Assembly: GCA_947632315.1 (NCBI GenBank)
Contig: CANROV010000023.1
Location: 1-17,518, forward strand
Reading direction: 5' to 3'
Length of the DNA: 17,518 nucleotides
DNA from: Candidatus Gastranaerophilales bacterium
GTDB lineage: Bacteria; Cyanobacteriota; Vampirovibrionia; Gastranaerophilales; Gastranaerophilaceae
Position 1 is the first letter of the stretch. Each line of letters starts with the position of its first letter. Shown one piece after another: positions 1-6,735 of this stretch. The position numbers were made by a program, and so were the translations under genes. The notes under the pieces were generated by a model. It did not search any database, was not told the origin of the DNA, and worked only from the letters and a program-made list of their open reading frames with translations.

Positions 1-2
1 AA

Positions 3-158
3 AATCCTTTATGTTCGTATCCGTACATATATAAAAACAAAAAGATATTTAAAATTGCTATACAAAGTATACAAAAAGTATATACTAAAAATCAAAAATG
101 CCCCAAATGCATAAATGGTAATACATATAGCGATATATATCTACGTTACAAAACTTAA
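3..158 (+). CDS. possible 3' end of an upstream gene (partial, uncertain)
   Basis: This frame is open from the left edge to a TAA at 156-158, 51 codons, and contains a C-P-K-C pair about two thirds of the way along. A second frame on the same strand is also open from position 1 to a TAA at 112-114 (37 codons, very rich in Lys, Tyr and Leu). On the minus strand an ATG at 28-26 opens leftwards for nine codons. At most one of these is likely to be real, and in DNA this AT-rich open stretches of this size can arise by chance. No product can be named. Confidence 0.2.
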   Translation, partial: NPLCSYPYIYKNKKIFKIAIQSIQKVYTKNQKCPKCINGNTYSDIYLRYKT

Positions 159-193
159 TAATTTGAGAAAATACTATTAAAATTATATTGGGT

Positions 194-199
194 TATAAT
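194..199 (+). promoter_or_regulatory. candidate -10 element for the metallophosphoesterase gene
   Basis: A perfect TATAAT lies 20 bases before the ATG at 220. No good -35 hexamer is found at 16-18 bases spacing; a TTGAGA at 163-168 is too far upstream. The transcript would start near 206 with a leader of about 14 bases. In AT-rich DNA a lone TATAAT is weak evidence. Confidence 0.35.
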
Positions 200-219
200 A
201 AATTTATCGGGAAAAAACT

Positions 220-1188
220 ATGAAATGGGATGAAATTGTAAAAAAGATTATATATATTATATTAATTATATTTGTATTAGGAATTGTATATTCTGTTTTT
301 ATTGAACCTAAATTAATAAAGGTTAATAAATATAACTTATATTTGCCAAATTATCAAAGCGAGCATAATGGGCTAAAAGTAGTTGTTATGTCTGATTTCC
401 ATATAGGCAGACTTGGTATTGATGAAGTTCAGCTAAAAAAGATAGTAAATAAAGTTAATAAGCAGAATGCTGACTTTATATTTCTGTTGGGCGATTATGA
501 TTCTTTAGGTATATATTATTCAAAAAAGGTTAAAGCAGGTAATGTATCATCTGTTTTTTCTGATTTAAAAGCAAAATATGGTGTTTATTCGGTTATGGGG
601 AATCATGATTATGACGAGTTATTGCCGATTGCGCCAATTATCAAAAAGGCAGATATTAAAGTTTTAGAAGATGGATTTATTAGTGTTAATGTTAATTCAA
701 AGCCTTTAAATATATACGGATTAAGAGATTTTTGGCATTATGATTATAATGCTAAATTAATCAGTAAAACAAAAAAATCAGTTATAGTATTAACACATAA
801 TCCTGATACATTTCCGCTTTTACCTGATAACATATCATTGGCACTTGCGGGGCATACACATGGCGGTCAGATATATTTCCCGTTTATCGGAGGAGTATTT
901 TGCTCTTCTATTTATGAACAGCGGTATTTAAAGGGGTATATTGTTGAAAATAATAAACATTTATATGTTACAAGCGGAATAGGAAATATAGGCCCGATGA
1001 GATTTGGCAATATTCCTGAAATTGCCGTATTAACTTTGTATTCTCAAAATAATTATCCCGATAAAATTATAATTAATACAAAACCGAGAAAAGGTATCAG
1101 CAATTTAGAAACAATACCGTTAAAAATCGTTTCACGTATAAGAAAAAATTATAAGCCTAAATTAATAAAAGTGTTTGGATATATTTAA
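220..1188 (+). CDS. membrane-anchored calcineurin-like metallophosphoesterase (YkuE/YaeI type)
   Basis: This 322-residue protein carries the full metallophosphatase motif set: D-x-H at residues 59-61, GD at 91-92, GNHD at 127-130, a metal-binding His in LTHNPD at about 193, and GHTHGGQ at 211-217. All the residues that hold the two metal ions are present, so it should be active. An uncleaved hydrophobic segment (about residues 9-28) anchors the N terminus, probably with the catalytic domain outside the cytoplasm. Family members cleave phosphodiesters or pyrophosphates, some acting on UDP-diacylglucosamine-like lipids; the substrate here is not evident. It appears monocistronic and converges on glgA with only 11 bases between the stop codons. 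The ATG at 220 is the only start that keeps the membrane segment; a weak GGGA lies 8 bases upstream. Confidence 0.88.
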   Translation: MKWDEIVKKIIYIILIIFVLGIVYSVFIEPKLIKVNKYNLYLPNYQSEHNGLKVVVMSDFHIGRLGIDEVQLKKIVNKVNKQNADFIFLLGDYDSLGIYYSKKVKAGNVSSVFSDLKAKYGVYSVMGNHDYDELLPIAPIIKKADIKVLEDGFISVNVNSKPLNIYGLRDFWHYDYNAKLISKTKKSVIVLTHNPDTFPLLPDNISLALAGHTHGGQIYFPFIGGVFCSSIYEQRYLKGYIVENNKHLYVTSGIGNIGPMRFGNIPEIAVLTLYSQNNYPDKIIINTKPRKGISNLETIPLKIVSRIRKNYKPKLIKVFGYI

Positions 1189-1199
1189 TTTTAGTAATT

Positions 1200-2645
1200 T
1201 TAACGGACTAATTCTTTATAAATTTCTTTATATTTATTGGCGCTTTTAGCCCACGAAAAATCAGAATTCATAGCGGTTTTTATTAATTTTTGCCATTCGG
1301 TTTTATTATTATATGTATTTATTGCATATTGAACGGCACCAAGCATTTCTTGAGCATTATAATTATAAAATTTAAAACCGTCAGCGTTTTCATTCGGGTA
1401 TGCATTTACTGTGTCATCAAGCCCGCCTGTAGCTCTTACAATAGGAATTGTTCCGTACTTCATTGATATTAATTGAGATAAACCGCACGGTTCAAACCTT
1501 GACGGCATAAGAAACATATCCGCTCCTGCATATATTTTGCTGCATAAGTCTGCTCTATATTCTATTCTGGCTCTTATGTTTTTTGAATTGTAACTTAACC
1601 AAACAAAGAAATCTTCATACCTCTTTTCTCCGCTTCCTAAAATAATTAAATCCGCTTCAATATCTCTTAATTCATTTTCAACAGCTTTTAAAAGATCAAT
1701 TCCCTTTTGCTCGACAAGTCTTGAAATTATTGCTATTAAAGGTCTATCTTTCTTGTATTCAAGCCAATAGTCTTTTAATATATCCTGCTTGCATTTTTCT
1801 TTATTTAACAGATTTTCTGAATTGTAATTATATTTAATCAATTTATCCGTTTCCGGGTTAAATTCCGTATAATCAATACCGTTTAATATCCCCGTTAATT
1901 TGTATTGATTATTTCTTAATGCCCAATCCATGCCTTCGCCGTAATTATAAGTGAGTATTTCTTTTGCATAGTTAGGGGAAACGGCAATAATTTTATCGGA
2001 ATAATTAATTGCACCTTTCATCCAGGTTAAATAACCCCAATGTTCAAGTCCGTTTTCATGATATACTTCATCTCTGTTTATACCTGCAAAGTCTAAAATT
2101 TCAGGGAAATATCTCCCCTGATATGCCAAATTATGTATTGAAAATACTGTTTTGGTGTTTTTGTAAAATTCGTCGTTTTTATATGAAGATTTCAGCCAAA
2201 CGGGTATCATAGCCGTATGCCAGTCATTACAGTGAATAATATCAGGCTTAAAATTGAGCGCTCGTGCGTATTCTAATACCGCTTTTGAAAAACATATAAA
2301 TCTTTCCTGCTCGTACCAGCTGTCAATGCCTTGAGGATATACACTGTGAAAACACGAGTAAAACTTAGGATTGTCAATAAAAAATACGTTTATATTAGTG
2401 TTAGGCATTTTACACATGTAAAGCGTAAATACATATTCAGCATAACCAAACTTTAATTGCAGTCTTGAATTTTCGAGTTCTTTAATATTATATTTTTGTT
2501 TATCAATACTTCCTATTAACGGAGTAAAAACGGCAATTTCAGTGTCCTTGTCCTCAATATGCTTCGGCAAAGACCCCATAACATCAGCGAGTCCTCCTAC
2601 CTTTGTAAACGGTGAAACTTCAAATGACGCATATAATATTTTCAT
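1200..2645 (-). CDS. glgA: glycogen synthase (ADP-glucose alpha-1,4-glucosyltransferase, GT5)
   Basis: At 481 residues the length matches bacterial GlgA (E. coli 477). The N-terminal ADP-glucose-binding motif K-V-G-G-L begins at residue 15. The C-terminal GT-B half shows the SRLVEQKG strand and the PSRFEPCGLSQ loop, with the conserved catalytic-region Glu at about 385, followed by a TGGLDDTV motif. It extends alpha-1,4-glucan from ADP-glucose in the cytoplasm. It is the last gene of the operon with the TPR protein and ruvA, starting 12 bases after ruvA, with GAGG about 8 bases before the ATG. No glgB, glgC or glgP lies in the window, so the rest of the pathway must be encoded elsewhere. Coupling to ruvA looks incidental rather than functional. 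Confidence 0.95.
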   Translation of the reverse strand: MKILYASFEVSPFTKVGGLADVMGSLPKHIEDKDTEIAVFTPLIGSIDKQKYNIKELENSRLQLKFGYAEYVFTLYMCKMPNTNINVFFIDNPKFYSCFHSVYPQGIDSWYEQERFICFSKAVLEYARALNFKPDIIHCNDWHTAMIPVWLKSSYKNDEFYKNTKTVFSIHNLAYQGRYFPEILDFAGINRDEVYHENGLEHWGYLTWMKGAINYSDKIIAVSPNYAKEILTYNYGEGMDWALRNNQYKLTGILNGIDYTEFNPETDKLIKYNYNSENLLNKEKCKQDILKDYWLEYKKDRPLIAIISRLVEQKGIDLLKAVENELRDIEADLIILGSGEKRYEDFFVWLSYNSKNIRARIEYRADLCSKIYAGADMFLMPSRFEPCGLSQLISMKYGTIPIVRATGGLDDTVNAYPNENADGFKFYNYNAQEMLGAVQYAINTYNNKTEWQKLIKTAMNSDFSWAKSANKYKEIYKELVR

Positions 2646-2657
2646 AATCTGCCTCTT

Positions 2658-3287
2658 TTATAATGCTCTTGATAAATATTCCAAAGAATATTTAAGTATA
2701 TCTTCTGTTTTTGAACAATCCTTTTTATAACTTAATACTTCTTTTATAGCACCTTTAGCTTCATTTTCACTATAGCCCAATGAAATTAATACACTTTGTA
2801 CTTCAATAATAACTTCTTTATTAACATCTTTTGAAATTTCAATATCTTCAATATCATCAGGTGTAACCTTTGCCCAGTTAATCAATTTATCTTTTAATTC
2901 AAGAATAATTTTTTGTGCAACTTTAACCCCGACTCCCTTTGCTCTTGAAAGCTCTTTAAAATCTTCTCTAATCATAATATCAACAAGTTCAGATATAGAA
3001 AATTCGTCTAATATTAAAAGAGCAAGTTTAACTCCTATACCTGAAACGCTTTGCAAAATATTAAAAATATCACGTTCTTCTTTTGTAATAAAACCTGTTA
3101 ATGACATAGAATCTTCTTTATGAGAAAGCGAAACATAAATTTTAACTTCCCCTTCCTCAAGCCTGTTAATTGTGCTGATGCCTGTATGAATCAGATAACC
3201 GATATTGTTAACATCAAGCACTATATGCGCACCCCTATATGAATTTAATTGTTTTGAAACAAGATGTCCCTTTAAATAATCATACAT
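2658..3287 (-). CDS. ruvA: Holliday junction branch migration protein RuvA
   Basis: RuvA binds four-way DNA junctions as a tetramer and loads the RuvB helicase motor. The 209-residue protein has the three expected parts: an OB-fold domain (about 1-65, starting MYDYLKG), two helix-hairpin-helix motifs (SGIG at 82-85 and KGVGVKVAQKI at 118-127), and a C-terminal RuvB-binding three-helix domain (about 160-205, containing LISLGYSENEAK). Length is typical. It begins 2 bases after the stop of the TPR gene, so translation is probably coupled; a weak GTGAAG in the end of that gene may serve as the ribosome binding site. ruvB and ruvC are not in the window. Confidence 0.95.
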   Translation of the reverse strand: MYDYLKGHLVSKQLNSYRGAHIVLDVNNIGYLIHTGISTINRLEEGEVKIYVSLSHKEDSMSLTGFITKEERDIFNILQSVSGIGVKLALLILDEFSISELVDIMIREDFKELSRAKGVGVKVAQKIILELKDKLINWAKVTPDDIEDIEISKDVNKEVIIEVQSVLISLGYSENEAKGAIKEVLSYKKDCSKTEDILKYSLEYLSRAL

Positions 3288-3289
3288 AT

Positions 3290-3883
3290 TTATAAATCTT
3301 CACTGCCTTTTAATTTATTATACATTTCAAGTGCTGTTTTTGCTTCTTTTTCATTATTTAAGTTTTTTTCAGCGAATGCTAAATTATAGTAAAAATCAGC
3401 TTCTTTATTATTTAATTTAATAGCTTTTTGAAAATTATTCTTTGCTTCTTTATAATCTTTTATGCCTATATAAGCACATCCTAAATTATAATAATAATAA
3501 GGAAAATCTTTTTTGTATTTTATAGCAAGCTTGTATTCTCCAATTGCTTTATTGTATTTTCCACTTTTTAAATAAATATTTGCAAGATTGTAATGCGCTT
3601 TGTCGAACTCAGGATTCATATTGATTGATTTTTGAAGGAAAAATTCTGCATTTGTATTATTACTTAAATCTTGAGATAAATTTCCCAGCAGATACCATAA
3701 TTCATAATCACGTTCATCTTCTGTTATTGAAGAAATCATATTATAAGCTTCTTCCAGATTATTAGAGTTATAAACAGCAATTATGTTTTTTTTCTTTTCT
3801 GCTAATGACTGTGCAAAACAACAAGTTTGAATAAATATAAATGATATAATTATATATATATATATTAGAGATTTTTTGTTCAT
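3290..3883 (-). CDS. secreted or periplasmic tetratricopeptide-repeat protein
   Basis: The 197-residue product begins with a signal peptide (two Lys, then a long Ile/Tyr/Phe-rich core) with probable cleavage after C-F-A at residue 24. The rest is about four TPR units, each showing the W/Y-x2-L-G/A-x2-Y...A pattern (for example AHYNLANIYLKSGKYNKAI and YYYNLGCAYIGIKDYKEA). TPRs act as protein-binding scaffolds; no catalytic domain is present. I moved the start 18 bases downstream of the longest open frame, because AGGTGA at 3888-3893 sits 4 bases before this ATG and the resulting N terminus is a cleaner signal peptide. It is the first gene of the operon with ruvA and glgA. The partner is unknown. 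Confidence 0.8.
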   Translation of the reverse strand: MNKKSLIYIYIIISFIFIQTCCFAQSLAEKKKNIIAVYNSNNLEEAYNMISSITEDERDYELWYLLGNLSQDLSNNTNAEFFLQKSINMNPEFDKAHYNLANIYLKSGKYNKAIGEYKLAIKYKKDFPYYYYNLGCAYIGIKDYKEAKNNFQKAIKLNNKEADFYYNLAFAEKNLNNEKEAKTALEMYNKLKGSEDL

Positions 3884-3887
3884 AAAT

Positions 3888-3893
3888 TCACCT
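3888..3893 (-). promoter_or_regulatory. Shine-Dalgarno deciding the TPR-protein start
   Basis: AGGTGA on the minus strand lies 4 bases before the ATG at 3883 and downstream of the alternative ATG at 3901. The same AGGTGA sequence precedes the divergent gene at 4029, which supports its use as a genuine ribosome binding site in this organism. Confidence 0.6.
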
Positions 3894-3939
3894 GAAAACA
3901 TTATAAATTAATAAAAAAAAACTTTCTATTTTATGTATG

Positions 3940-3957
3940 AAATTTTGTAACAAATTT
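3940..3957. promoter_or_regulatory. palindromic operator-like site between divergent genes
   Basis: An inverted repeat centred on A3949 pairs TTTGT with ACAAA perfectly. After one mismatch it continues for two more pairs on each side (seven of eight positions per half). It lies between the start regions of the TPR-ruvA-glgA operon and the divergent gene at 4029. Such a site could bind a dimeric regulator, but the surrounding DNA is so AT-rich that chance is a serious alternative. Confidence 0.25.
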
Positions 3958-3993
3958 AATAGTTTAGTTAAATTTATATAAATAAAAAGACTT

Positions 3994-3999
3994 TATAAT
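3994..3999 (+). promoter_or_regulatory. candidate -10 element for the 4029 gene
   Basis: TATAAT lies 29 bases before the ATG, giving a predicted transcript start near 4006 and a 23-base leader that includes AGGTGA at 4020-4025. No convincing -35 hexamer is present. Confidence 0.4.
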
Positions 4000-4028
4000 A
4001 ATATACAGATAAACACATCAGGTGAAAT

Positions 4029-4931
4029 ATGATAAGTTTAGACATAGATTTTTCATATTTGCAAAGGTGCTTTAATATAGGGTATCAGGCATTAGAAAAA
4101 TACCGTAATAAAAGCATCACTGAAATCATGGAAATAGAAGCGGAACAAGGTAATTATAAAGCCGCTGAATATTTAATGAAAATTCTTTCTGACCCTGATG
4201 AACTTCTTAAGTTATTTAATCTGGTTGAACCTAAAAACAGATATTTGATTCTTCAACATATGAATAAAGAAGATTTAATGAATATAATGCCTTTTATGCA
4301 GCCTGAACAGCTGGTATTGGGTATTAGTGTTTTTAATCCCGATATGATTATAAATCTGATGATGCTTTTAAAACCTGAAAGCCTTGCAAAAGTTGTGTTG
4401 AATACAATGTCGCCTGAAAAATTTCTTTCAAAATTGCCTGAAGAATTTATGAATGAATTTTTAATGTCTGATAAACTTGATAAAAACATTTTATTAAAAT
4501 CTATGGAAAATGTTGATGAAATACAACTTCAAAAAATGATGGAGAATATTTCGGGACAGCCTTGTTATGACAGCAGTGATAAAATTATTTCTCAGTTAAG
4601 CTCTATGGATGATGATAATTTTAAAAGTGCCATTTTATCATTTGAACCGGAAGGAAAGCGTCAATTAATATATAATTCATTAAGACAAAAACCTGAATTA
4701 TTTCAACTGTTCTCGCCTGAAGCTATGGTATTTCCTTTTAGAACAATGCAAAAAGATGATATTCTAAAGTCACTTTTAGTACTTGAAACAAATGAGTTTA
4801 TGCCAATGCTTCAACAAATGCCTCAGGATATTCTTTCATTAGTTGCAACTCAAATTGACCCTGAAACGTTTTCTAAAATACTTTGTCGTGATTTCGCTGA
4901 CGTTATAGCTCAGTGCGGAATTAGTATGTAA
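4029..4931 (+). CDS. Met-rich helical-repeat protein of unknown function
   Basis: I do not recognise a named family for this 300-residue protein. It has no signal peptide and no membrane span, so it is probably cytoplasmic. It is built from tandem helix-pair repeats of about 24 residues, clearest at 55-78, 79-102 and 103-127. Each starts with a [DNS]-[PK]-[DE] turn, then a Leu/Met-rich helix, then an [EQK]-P-[EK] turn and a second helix. More diverged copies appear in the second half (around 226-290). About 23 residues are Met, which is high. The pattern resembles the right-handed superhelical N domain of MgtE magnesium channels and FliG-like armadillo stacks, but no CBS or channel domain follows. 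AGGTGA just upstream supports the start. It likely mediates protein-protein contacts; the function is unknown. Confidence 0.7.
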   Translation: MISLDIDFSYLQRCFNIGYQALEKYRNKSITEIMEIEAEQGNYKAAEYLMKILSDPDELLKLFNLVEPKNRYLILQHMNKEDLMNIMPFMQPEQLVLGISVFNPDMIINLMMLLKPESLAKVVLNTMSPEKFLSKLPEEFMNEFLMSDKLDKNILLKSMENVDEIQLQKMMENISGQPCYDSSDKIISQLSSMDDDNFKSAILSFEPEGKRQLIYNSLRQKPELFQLFSPEAMVFPFRTMQKDDILKSLLVLETNEFMPMLQQMPQDILSLVATQIDPETFSKILCRDFADVIAQCGISM

Positions 4932-4969
4932 TTTATCGAATAAATGTCTGTTGAAATTCTGTTAATCAT

Positions 4970-5007
4970 ATATTAAGAAATGTAACTATTATTAAATATT
5001 AAGAAAT
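4970..5007. repeat. 12-base direct repeat upstream of the small ORF
   Basis: ATATTAAGAAAT occurs at 4970-4981 and again at 4996-5007, start to start 26 bases. Both copies lie between the stop of the 4029 gene and the small ORF at 5051, immediately before its candidate promoter, so they could be a pair of regulator binding sites. Confidence 0.4.
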
Positions 5008-5020
5008 ATGTATATAGTTA

Positions 5021-5026
5021 TATACT
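5021..5026 (+). promoter_or_regulatory. candidate -10 element for the 50-residue ORF
   Basis: TATACT sits 24 bases before the ATG at 5051, which would start the transcript near 5033, just before the GAGG at 5039-5042. No good -35 hexamer is visible, but the 12-base direct repeats lie just upstream and could substitute through an activator. Confidence 0.3.
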
Positions 5027-5050
5027 TTATATATATACGAGGCAAAATAT

Positions 5051-5203
5051 ATGAAATTAATAGATTGTAAAACAAAAGAAATATACTATAATATACCTGC
5101 TGTAACTGAAGATAAAGATATAAAGAGAGCCAGAGATATATTTTGGATATCAATGAATATGATAGGAATACAAAACGGTGTTAGAATAATAAAAGCTATG
5201 TAA
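5051..5203 (+). CDS. small hypothetical protein, 50 residues
   Basis: This short frame runs from ATG at 5051 to TAA at 5201-5203. Support for it being real: GAGG at 5039-5042 with 8 bases to the ATG, a TATACT upstream, and mixed protein-like composition (MKLIDCKTKEIYYN..., with a D-I-K-R-A-R-D stretch and a single Trp at residue 32). It fills the space up to the convergent lipoprotein gene with only 2 bases between stop codons. There is one Cys (residue 6), no signal peptide and no clear membrane segment. No family is recognised. It could be a small regulator, but this is only a guess; chance remains possible. Confidence 0.5.
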   Translation: MKLIDCKTKEIYYNIPAVTEDKDIKRARDIFWISMNMIGIQNGVRIIKAM

Positions 5204-5205
5204 AA

Positions 5206-5979
5206 TTAACGAATATTCCATTTCGTTTTTAAATCTTTAATAGTGCCGTCTTTTGAAATTCTGTTAATAATGATATTAAGATTTTTTTTCAGTTTAGGAT
5301 TATCTTCTTTTTTAATAGCGATAGCGTAAGGTTCTTGTGATATACGATTTTTAAGCATTCTGTATTCCGGATTATCAATTAAGAAACCGGAAAGAATAGT
5401 ATTATCGCTGGAAATAGCATCTCCTTCTCCTGCTTTAAATGCTTTAAAAGCTTCGCTGTAGTTTTTGTAACCGATTAATGAGGCTGTAGGAATAATTCTT
5501 CTGATGTTTTTTTCAGCTGTAGTACCGAGAACAACAATAATTTTTTTATGTTTTAAATCAGCGAAGTGAAATATATTGCTGTCTTTTTTTACCAAGGCAG
5601 ATTGACCCGCAATATAATAGGGTGCGGAAAAATCCACGAAATACTCACGCTGAGGGGTAATGGACATAGCTGCAATAACCATATCCACTTCACCTGACGT
5701 TATTGCTTCAATTTTTGTATTAGGGGTAACCGCAACATATTTAATCTTTCTGTCGCTGCCAAGAAGGTCTTTTGCAATATACTTTGCAATATCTATATCA
5801 AACCCCGCATAATTGCCTGACTTATTAATAAACCCTAACGGCTTTGAATCATTTTTTACTCCTACAATTAAAATATCTCTTTCAATAATTTTATCGAGAG
5901 TAGTCAGTTCAGGTTTTTTATTACAGCCCGTAAAAAATATTATTACGAGAATTAATATAGGAAATAGTATCTTTTTCAT
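5206..5979 (-). CDS. amino-acid ABC transporter substrate-binding lipoprotein (SBP family 3)
   Basis: The 257-residue protein opens with a lipoprotein signal, ending in F-T-G-C with the lipidated Cys at 19. The mature part is a typical family 3 solute-binding protein: LDKIIERDILIVGVK at 28-42, the GFDIDIAKYIAKDL segment at 59-72, and the SITPQREYFVDFSAPYY region at 106-122, whose Arg111 corresponds to the residue that clamps the amino-acid carboxylate. It should bind a polar or charged amino acid outside the inner membrane. AGGAG lies 6 bases before the ATG. No permease or ATPase gene is adjacent, so it is an orphan that must use a transporter encoded elsewhere. Ligand identity cannot be read from sequence. 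Confidence 0.9.
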   Translation of the reverse strand: MKKILFPILILVIIFFTGCNKKPELTTLDKIIERDILIVGVKNDSKPLGFINKSGNYAGFDIDIAKYIAKDLLGSDRKIKYVAVTPNTKIEAITSGEVDMVIAAMSITPQREYFVDFSAPYYIAGQSALVKKDSNIFHFADLKHKKIIVVLGTTAEKNIRRIIPTASLIGYKNYSEAFKAFKAGEGDAISSDNTILSGFLIDNPEYRMLKNRISQEPYAIAIKKEDNPKLKKNLNIIINRISKDGTIKDLKTKWNIR

Positions 5980-5995
5980 AAATAACTCCTAGTAA

Positions 5996-6024
5996 ATTAA
6001 AACATAATTTTTATTCACTTTCAA
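5996..6024 (-). promoter_or_regulatory. candidate promoter of the lipoprotein gene
   Basis: On the minus strand TTGAAA (6019-6024) is followed after exactly 17 bases by TTTAAT (5996-6001). The predicted start (about 5988-5990) falls at the AGGAG ribosome binding site (5986-5990), so the leader would be only about 10 bases. An upstream alternative -10, TATACT at 6034-6039 on the minus strand, would give a leader of about 47 bases. Confidence 0.4.
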
Positions 6025-6035
6025 ATAAAAATAAG

Positions 6036-6041
6036 TATAAT
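6036..6041 (+). promoter_or_regulatory. candidate -10 element placed for a leaderless transcript
   Basis: TATAAT ends only 6 bases before the ATG at 6048, so transcription would start at or next to the A of the start codon. No Shine-Dalgarno sequence precedes this ATG. A weak TTCACT at 6014-6019 (16 bases upstream) could act as the -35. The element overlaps a TATACT reading the other way for the divergent lipoprotein gene. Confidence 0.4.
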
Positions 6042-6047
6042 AATAGT

Positions 6048-6659
6048 ATGAAAAAGATTTTTGTATCTTTATTTATTATTTTTATAGCATTTATTACAAC
6101 AGGCTCCGGATATGTGGGGACTCTTCCTGATATTGAGGCTGAGTTTAGCTATTTAAGAAAAGAAATATCGGAAAAAAGTTCTGCTCCTTATTCAATTGAA
6201 GAGCTTGATAAACAAAATGAAAAAGAGTTAAAACCTATTCCGAGAGAAGATAATAATTATGTAGATATAATTATAAAAAAGGATAAAACTACAAAATATT
6301 TTAATGATGTAAATTCAGTTATAATAATTTTGGAAAAATTAAGAGCGTGTCTTAATAATAATAAAGATATACAAAAGTTTAACGCAATAGTAAGTAATCT
6401 TATAGATAATGTTGAGTATATAAGAATTGAATATAAAGATAAACCTGAAAGCGCATATCTTTCGTATACAAGGTTAATTGCGTTATCTCAGGAAGCCAGA
6501 GAAACAGCTAATTTCCGAACTCAAGGGTTAGTGTACGAAAAATATATTCCTTATACGTCAGAAAATAATAAATATACAAAAGAAAATCTCCAAAACAAAT
6601 TAGATTCACTGCTTGTTAACGTTAATGAAACTTTATTTATTCTTAAAAATTTAGATTAA
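6048..6659 (+). CDS. secreted protein of unknown function
   Basis: The 203-residue protein starts with a clear signal peptide: MKK, then a Phe/Ile-rich core to about residue 17 and a T-T-G-S-G-Y cleavage region near 17-22. The mature part is highly charged and predicted mainly helical. Two regions (about 30-60 and 80-150) have the heptad-like Leu/Ile spacing of soluble helical bundles. There is a single Cys (in LRACLNNN) and no catalytic motif I recognise. No lipobox is present. The start is fixed by the signal peptide; no ribosome binding site is visible, and the TATAAT immediately upstream suggests a leaderless message. The next gene, also secreted, follows after 76 bases. Function unknown. 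Confidence 0.65.
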   Translation: MKKIFVSLFIIFIAFITTGSGYVGTLPDIEAEFSYLRKEISEKSSAPYSIEELDKQNEKELKPIPREDNNYVDIIIKKDKTTKYFNDVNSVIIILEKLRACLNNNKDIQKFNAIVSNLIDNVEYIRIEYKDKPESAYLSYTRLIALSQEARETANFRTQGLVYEKYIPYTSENNKYTKENLQNKLDSLLVNVNETLFILKNLD

Positions 6660-6700
6660 TTATACTTTTGAATATCTTAATGGCTGTTAAATTTATGTTG

Positions 6701-6732
6701 TTTTTTCTCCTATATTAATTCAGGAGAGAAAA
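6701..6732 (+). promoter_or_regulatory. hairpin masking the ribosome binding site of the 6736 gene
   Basis: TTTTTTCTCCT at 6701-6711 can pair with AGGAGAGAAAA at 6722-6732 as an 11-base-pair stem with one G-U pair and a 10-base loop. The right arm contains the AGGAG Shine-Dalgarno (6722-6726), placed 9 bases before the ATG at 6736. No T-run follows the stem, so it does not look like an intrinsic terminator. Folding would block translation initiation, suggesting control by temperature, a helicase, an RNA-binding protein or a small RNA. Confidence 0.45.
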
Positions 6733-6735
6733 ATT

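Noticed and set aside
1..28. Minus-strand ATG at 28-26 running off the left edge
   Set aside because: Only nine codons are visible and no Shine-Dalgarno precedes it, so a partial gene cannot be supported.
2009..2212. Plus-strand open frame of 67 codons inside glgA (and similar opposite-strand frames inside other genes, such as 4253-4489, 9170-9385, 14879-15232, 17291-17500)
   Set aside because: These are antisense or shifted shadows of well-supported genes, with no start signals and no family resemblance.
3884..3901. Six extra N-terminal codons of the TPR protein (ATG at 3901)
   Set aside because: AGGTGA lies between this ATG and the ATG at 3883, and the shorter form gives a standard signal peptide.
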